Assembly: GCA_900541935.1 (NCBI GenBank)
Contig: UQLZ01000067.1
Location: 1 to 10,068 of the forward strand
Length of the DNA stretch: 10,068 nucleotides
Origin: an uncultured Prevotellaceae bacterium
GTDB lineage: Bacteria; Bacteroidota; Bacteroidia; Bacteroidales; Muribaculaceae
Reading direction: 5' to 3'
Shown: piece after piece, positions 6,722 to 10,068 of the stretch
How positions within the stretch are numbered: the stretch's first letter is position 1
Layout: every line of letters begins with the position of its first letter
Notes under the pieces: generated by a model
Told to the model about the DNA's origin: nothing
The model's database searches: none
The model's input: the letters and a program-made list of their open reading frames with translations, nothing else
Translations under genes and position numbers: made by a program

Positions 6722-6838
6722 ATGAGGTGTATTTATTACTGGGTCGTTGCATTGTTGCTTGTCTTTTTACCCGCTAAGGTTATTTTCAAAATAATTTTCC
6801 CGTATCGTTTTTCGGTTTATAGAAAATTAGATTTGTAA
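6722..6838 (+). CDS. Possible 38-residue hydrophobic leader or membrane peptide
   Basis: A small open frame that runs from ATG at 6722 to TAA at 6836-6838 and lies 25 bases past the predicted transcription start. The peptide begins MRCIYYWVVALLLVFLPAK and continues with a second hydrophobic patch and basic residues (Lys, Arg), ending in KLDL. It could be a small membrane protein, a translated leader, or the remains of a duplicated N-terminus. Aligned from the first Met with the signal peptide of the next gene, it shares Met1, Arg2, Leu16, Pro17 and Lys19 without a gap. It ends 35 bases before that gene's ATG. A frame this short can arise by chance in AT-rich DNA, so expression is unproven. 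Confidence 0.35.
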   Translation: MRCIYYWVVALLLVFLPAKVIFKIIFPYRFSVYRKLDL

Positions 6839-6873
6839 TTTTGGAAAAGTATCGTAAAAAAATTTTTAAGAAT

Positions 6874-8289
6874 ATGAGATATCTGTTTGTTTTGTCAATA
6901 TTAGTGGCTATGCTTCTATTACCGGTGAAATCTTTTTCGCAAACTCCTGGTGAAGCTATAGCAGGTGGGCTTCTTGATTATTTGATGTTTGGCTATTCAT
7001 TGGAGGATGAGGATGCCGACTTAGCCAAGTATCAGTATGAATATGTCACGAACGGGAAATTAGGGCATTTCTATATATCTGAAAACAGTGCGGAGGCTAA
7101 GACCTTTGACACTCTCGGCGATTCAATGGGTACGGTGCAGGTGCATTTTGTCGCTTGCAGTGGAATGATTTCAAATGGAGAAAGGCTTCGCTTTATGATA
7201 ACCTGTGAAGATATGAACAGTAAATACGGGGAGTATCTTAAATCATTAGACAGTAGAGGTTCCAAGGTTGATGATTTGCGGATTGAGATTACTTTGGGTA
7301 GTGACAAGCCAGGTGAGTATTACAAATTGGTATTTAGCGGAAGACTTGTGGCATATTGTCAAGATAAATATATGCTTGTTGATGCATGGCTGATAAATGC
7401 AGACTTGCCGGGCAGTTTGAGTCAGAAAGTAGAAAAGGTTCGCAATATGGTTTGCACATATAATATAGAGGATATGTCCTTCGATGGGGTTAGTTACTCT
7501 TTTGCCAATTATTTTGGTGGGTCAAGGGATTTCTATAAGGTGGCATTTGAAGATATGGACAAGAAAGTCGGAGTTAGAAACTATGTTGAAAATGACACCA
7601 GCATGAGCGACTCTGCAAGTGTTTCAGTCGTTTTTCCTCATTGTGGTAGTCAAAATTATATCCCAACGGCAGAAGATTCATATCTGTCTTACATAAGGGA
7701 AAATATCAAAAAATATGACAAATGCCGTACTGGTGCAATAACCAAGAGCGGTTCGGGGGTTGCAATTTGGGATGGTAATGGTTATTCTTGCTATGAGTGC
7801 CATAAAGACCTTGGGGAAGCATTAGAGGATTGTAATAATAACGGATATACAATCAATGATGTGGCTATATCAGAAAGTGGATACTTTATTTTAGTTTATG
7901 AAAATAACGGCTATTCCTATAATGGTATTCCTGACGAAATGGCTACTTGGATAAAGAAGTATAATAAAGATAGTAAACATATCACTTCGGTGGCATTTAC
8001 TGATGAGGGACGCTGGGCGATAGTTACGGAAAACAATTATATCTCCGACGATTATACTGGCAAGGTTATGGATGAGGCTAAGGCAAAGTATGGCTATATT
8101 AATTCTGTTTCATTGTCTGGCAATTCTGTCGTTGTCTGCTGTGACGGCGGAGTCTATTATAAGAATGCTCCGAAAAAACTCATTGAAAGACTCAATAAAG
8201 TAGATTTCTTGCCAAAGGTTATCAAGTTTACAGATAACGGTTTGTTGCTTATAACCGACGGAGATAAGAAATATGACTATTTTATGTAG
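6874..8289 (+). CDS. Secreted protein with C-terminal beta-propeller-like repeats, function unknown
   Basis: A 471-residue protein I cannot name. I chose the ATG at 6874; a TTG at 6841 would add 11 residues, but TTG starts are uncommon here. From 6874 the protein opens with MRYLFVLSILVAMLLLPVKS and then FSQ, a clear signal peptide with a Ser-Gln ending typical of the phylum. Residues about 25-250 form a mixed domain without a motif I recognise, including several cysteines. From about residue 288 to the end are units of about 40 residues with a hydrophobic strand, a Gly turn, a second strand, an Asn-Gly-Tyr or similar turn, then a helix. Such units resemble blades of an irregular beta propeller. 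The C-terminus (KKYDYFM) stops right after a strand. It is convergent with the channel gene, 11 bases away. Its location is probably periplasm or outer surface, and no binding partner is evident. Confidence 0.72.
   Translation: MRYLFVLSILVAMLLLPVKSFSQTPGEAIAGGLLDYLMFGYSLEDEDADLAKYQYEYVTNGKLGHFYISENSAEAKTFDTLGDSMGTVQVHFVACSGMISNGERLRFMITCEDMNSKYGEYLKSLDSRGSKVDDLRIEITLGSDKPGEYYKLVFSGRLVAYCQDKYMLVDAWLINADLPGSLSQKVEKVRNMVCTYNIEDMSFDGVSYSFANYFGGSRDFYKVAFEDMDKKVGVRNYVENDTSMSDSASVSVVFPHCGSQNYIPTAEDSYLSYIRENIKKYDKCRTGAITKSGSGVAIWDGNGYSCYECHKDLGEALEDCNNNGYTINDVAISESGYFILVYENNGYSYNGIPDEMATWIKKYNKDSKHITSVAFTDEGRWAIVTENNYISDDYTGKVMDEAKAKYGYINSVSLSGNSVVVCCDGGVYYKNAPKKLIERLNKVDFLPKVIKFTDNGLLLITDGDKKYDYFM
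7735..8283 (+). repeat. Diverged tandem protein repeats of about 39-43 residues
   Basis: Numbered from the ATG at 6874, units cover residues 288-328, 329-371, 372-410 and 411-449, with a partial unit at 450-470. Each has a strand like DVAISESGYFILVY, SVAFTDEGRWAIVT, SVSLSGNSVVVCC or IKFTDNGLLLIT. A turn with Asn or Gly and Tyr follows (ENNGYSYNGIP, ENNYISDDY, DGGVYYKNAP), and then a helix such as KKLIERLNKV. The copies differ in length and residue choice, so this is ancient protein-level repetition. Confidence 0.6.
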
Positions 8290-8300
8290 TCTTATTCTAA

Positions 8301-9032
8301 CTATTTCTCTTTAGTTTTGCTCTGCATAATGCTGATAAAAGAAGAACTGATGATTGCGGTAGGTATTGCAACCATCGCAACGCCAATGAAGCATATTATT
8401 CCGCCAAGAATTTTGCCTATTGGCGTTATTGGGTAAATGTCGCCGTAACCGACTGTTGCAAACGTCACGATTGCCCACCAAACGCCGTCGCCGATATTGG
8501 CGAATACTTCCGGTTGTGCTGCTCGCTCGATATAGTACATCAATATTGCGGAAAAGCATATTGTTATCAGGCAGGCAGTGTATGCCGTTGCAAGTTCTTC
8601 CTTTACTGCAATAAGAGCCTGTCCGATAAGTCGGAATGACTTTGAATGGCGGATGAGTTTGAAAATTATGAAGATATAAGGCAGAATAATGACGTGTACT
8701 ATTTCCGTATTCCAGTACATATAGGTCAATATACAGGGCAAAACGGCTACAAAATCTACGAAGCCATAAAAGGAAAAAGTGTATTTAATCCTCGCACGTG
8801 TTCTTTTCATGTCTGGGTATAGGGCTGGTGCCGACAGTATGCGGGCAACATATTCAACAAGAAAGATAAAAGAAGAAACGTAGGTTATTGCAAAAAGTTG
8901 GACTTGATAAGGGGCGGTTTCTTCAAAGGAACTTGCTATAACAGCGGTTATTGACACGATTATAAAGAATAGAACGAAGTAATGGATAAACTTGCTCTTT
9001 AGGATATGCTGTATAAGTCTGTAAAGTTTCAT
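8301..9032 (-). CDS. Voltage-gated-type potassium channel, six transmembrane segments
   Basis: A 243-residue inner-membrane potassium channel subunit that should form a tetramer. The selectivity filter is TVGYGD (residues 193-198) in FATVGYGDIYP. Hydrophobic segments fit S1 at 16-34, S2 at 47-65, S3 at 90-106, S4 at 114-134, S5 at 150-168, a pore helix at 181-193 and S6 at 205-229. S4 carries Lys125, Arg128, Lys131 and Arg134, a basic residue every third position, which is the voltage-sensor pattern. S6 ends with VAIPTAIISSSF, as in bacterial Kv channels. There is no cytoplasmic RCK domain or cyclic-nucleotide site. I chose the ATG at 9032. An ATG at 9080 would add 16 polar residues, and a promoter-like box at 9059-9066 argues against it. 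It follows recO on the same strand by 73 bases. Its physiological role cannot be read from context. Confidence 0.9.
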   Translation of the reverse strand: MKLYRLIQHILKSKFIHYFVLFFIIVSITAVIASSFEETAPYQVQLFAITYVSSFIFLVEYVARILSAPALYPDMKRTRARIKYTFSFYGFVDFVAVLPCILTYMYWNTEIVHVIILPYIFIIFKLIRHSKSFRLIGQALIAVKEELATAYTACLITICFSAILMYYIERAAQPEVFANIGDGVWWAIVTFATVGYGDIYPITPIGKILGGIICFIGVAMVAIPTAIISSSFISIMQSKTKEK

Positions 9033-9058
9033 TGCCGTGTTTTTATTGTGATAGATTG

Positions 9059-9090
9059 TAAAGGTATTAAAATTTGCCATTTTGGGCAAG
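9059..9090 (-). promoter_or_regulatory. Possible promoter for the potassium channel gene
   Basis: Minus-strand bases 9066-9059 read TACCTTTA, one base off TANNTTTG. Bases 9090-9087 read CTTG, one base off TTTG, with a 20-base spacer. A start near base 9052 would give a leader of about 20 bases before the ATG at 9032. Two mismatches make this tentative, and read-through from recO is the alternative. Confidence 0.35.
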
Positions 9091-9105
9091 GGCGGTTTTT
9101 GCCTA

Positions 9106-9834
9106 TTATATGCCAAAGAGTTCTCTCAGCGTTGTCAGTGATTTTATGTCTCCGAGAGATGAGTTGTGCAGTTTGTAATAGTTCAGGATGATTTCGAGCA
9201 GTCGCGAGCGTTGCTCCCCAGAAAATTTGTATGCACGCATATTGGAGTAGTCTATTCTTGACAAGGTCATGAGAATGTTTGCTTCTTCTTGCTCGAGGTA
9301 ATTGTTGTGGATTGGTCGCATCTTGGTGAAAATGCCGTTTTCCAAATCGAAGTAGCATCCCTTTTCGTATGTTTCAGTATCTGGCTCTATGCCGATAAAT
9401 AATCCGAGATTATATAAAAAGCAGATATGGAAATTCGCATATCCCTCTTCGAGAGAGTCAAGCATCCTGATGCTACCTGCTATAAAGGAAAACAGCGGTG
9501 CATTTTCTTCCTGCTCCACAATAATGTGTGATAGAATTTCTGTAAGGAATAGGCAGATTGCCCCTTTTACAGGATTTGTGTGGATTGAAGGAAGAGGATC
9601 CAGACATCTTGCTTGCCTGATTCTATAAAGGTCACGTCCCGGCATTATGGTCGCTTCGATTTCCACCAGCGACAGTGGTTGAAAAAGAGCTCTGCGCATA
9701 CTTGCTGTCTTTCCTGAATTTTGAGGCAGCAGGAACGATATTAGTCCGTATCTGTCAGTATATACCCTGACAATCGAATTTTTGTCATTATATTTATATG
9801 TTCGCAGGGCAATGCCCCTAATGCAGTCTTCCAT
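9106..9834 (-). CDS. recO: DNA repair protein RecO
   Basis: RecO works in the RecFOR recombination-repair pathway: it binds single-stranded DNA and SSB, anneals strands and helps RecR load RecA. The 242-residue length is normal. Residues 1-80 look like the OB fold, with IRGIALRTYKYNDKNSIVRV, YTDRYGLISFLLP and a later LYRIRQARCLDPLPS. Residues 81-140 form the helical core, and YNLGLFIGIEPD (141-152) followed by YFDLENGIF (161-169) are family landmarks. The C-terminal YYKLHNSSLGDIKSL (219-233) is typical of Bacteroidota members. The cysteine zinc cluster found in some RecO proteins is absent. The start MEDCIRGIALRTY begins directly with the first strand, and no better upstream start exists. It is the likely first gene of a recO-channel unit and diverges from tRNA-Glu. 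Confidence 0.93.
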   Translation of the reverse strand: MEDCIRGIALRTYKYNDKNSIVRVYTDRYGLISFLLPQNSGKTASMRRALFQPLSLVEIEATIMPGRDLYRIRQARCLDPLPSIHTNPVKGAICLFLTEILSHIIVEQEENAPLFSFIAGSIRMLDSLEEGYANFHICFLYNLGLFIGIEPDTETYEKGCYFDLENGIFTKMRPIHNNYLEQEEANILMTLSRIDYSNMRAYKFSGEQRSRLLEIILNYYKLHNSSLGDIKSLTTLRELFGI

Positions 9835-9858
9835 AAAATGAGAAAAATTATTTTGATG

Positions 9859-9866
9859 TAAAGATA
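9859..9866 (-). promoter_or_regulatory. Possible -7 element for recO
   Basis: Minus-strand bases 9866-9859 read TATCTTTA, one base off TANNTTTG, 25 bases upstream of the recO ATG. I do not see a convincing TTTG at the expected distance upstream. The rest of the spacer up to the tRNA promoter is AT-rich with no clear structure. Confidence 0.3.
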
Positions 9867-9948
9867 CGGAAAAAATCCCGCATTTTTGCCTAAAAAGGGG
9901 TTAAATTCTTAAAATCTATTAAAATTGATACAAAAAATTGGCAAAGTA

Positions 9949-9979
9949 TTTGCAGAATTAAAATTTATCTCTAACTTTG
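9949..9979 (+). promoter_or_regulatory. Promoter for tRNA-Glu
   Basis: TTTG (9949-9952), exactly 19 bases, then TAACTTTG (9972-9979) is a consensus Bacteroidota promoter. Transcription should begin near base 9986, about 28 bases before the mature 5' end of the tRNA. It is the best promoter in the window, as expected for a stable RNA gene. Confidence 0.85.
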
Positions 9980-10013
9980 CACTCGCTTTCAGATAAGCAC
10001 AAAAAACAGTGAA

Positions 10014-10068
10014 GGCCCATTCGTCTATCGGTTAGGACGCAAGATTTTCATTCTTGAAAGAGGAGTTC
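10014..10068 (+). tRNA. tRNA-Glu (anticodon UUC), 3' end beyond the window
   Basis: GGCCCAT (10014-10020) is the 5' acceptor arm. The D stem is GTCT (10023-10026) with AGGAC (10034-10038). The anticodon stem CAAGA/TCTTG (10040-10044 and 10052-10056) encloses the loop TTTTCAT, giving anticodon TTC at 10047-10049. This is followed by a five-base variable loop and GGAGTTC, the start of the T arm. The rest of the T arm and the 3' acceptor strand are cut off by the window end. The anticodon reads GAA and GAG, so the tRNA carries glutamate. Confidence 0.95.

Noticed and set aside
6841..6873. TTG start adding 11 residues to the secreted repeat protein
   Set aside because: TTG starts are rare in this phylum, and the ATG at 6874 gives a typical signal peptide on its own. 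It remains a weak alternative because the TTG is only two bases past the small ORF stop.
9029..9358. Alternative minus-strand frame overlapping the ends of recO and the channel gene
   Set aside because: It overlaps two well-supported genes in another frame and has no recognisable motif.
1..10068. CRISPR arrays, transposon ends, integrase, phage or defence genes
   Set aside because: Reading both strands I found no regularly spaced DNA repeats, terminal inverted repeats next to a transposase, or proteins of these families. The tRNA-Glu could serve as an integration site, but its 3' end lies outside the window.

Overview
The window looks like chromosome from a strict or near-strict anaerobe of the order Bacteroidales (Bacteroidota). 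The promoters fit the Bacteroidota pattern of TTTG, about 19 bases, then TANNTTTG. It appears most clearly before the tRNA gene, and near-matches precede pckA and the superoxide reductase gene. Start codons lack obvious Shine-Dalgarno sequences and intergenic DNA is AT-rich. The gene content also fits: ATP-type PEP carboxykinase, cytoplasmic asparaginase, two-iron superoxide reductase and a RecO without a cysteine zinc cluster. I cannot name the genus from sequence alone.

Bases 1-6068 all read leftward. From the right, a DUF115/MptE-like protein, a secreted type B carboxylesterase and a small secreted protein made of 22-residue repeats lie 11 and 23 bases apart and probably form one operon. 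A secreted FrmB/esterase D-type alpha/beta hydrolase, a type I asparaginase (ansA) and the N-terminal half of pckA follow, and each has its own promoter-like box. Bases 6069-6213 hold back-to-back promoters.

Bases 6214-8289 read rightward. A desulfoferrodoxin gene ends in a clear intrinsic terminator. A separate promoter then leads to a 38-codon hydrophobic small ORF and a secreted 471-residue protein of unknown function with repeated beta-hairpin-like units. Bases 8301-9834 read leftward again: a six-transmembrane voltage-gated-type potassium channel and recO. The window ends inside a rightward tRNA-Glu gene with a textbook promoter.

Most of this is housekeeping. PEP carboxykinase and asparaginase both touch the C4-acid pool (oxaloacetate, aspartate) that many Bacteroidales use in succinate-forming fermentation, but their adjacency is not evidence of joint control. 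The superoxide reductase fits oxygen defence in an anaerobe. I see no CRISPR array, transposon, integrase, phage gene or restriction system. The less explained parts are the two secreted repeat proteins, the small ORF whose peptide matches the next gene's signal peptide in register, and the operon pairing a DUF115 protein with a secreted esterase.
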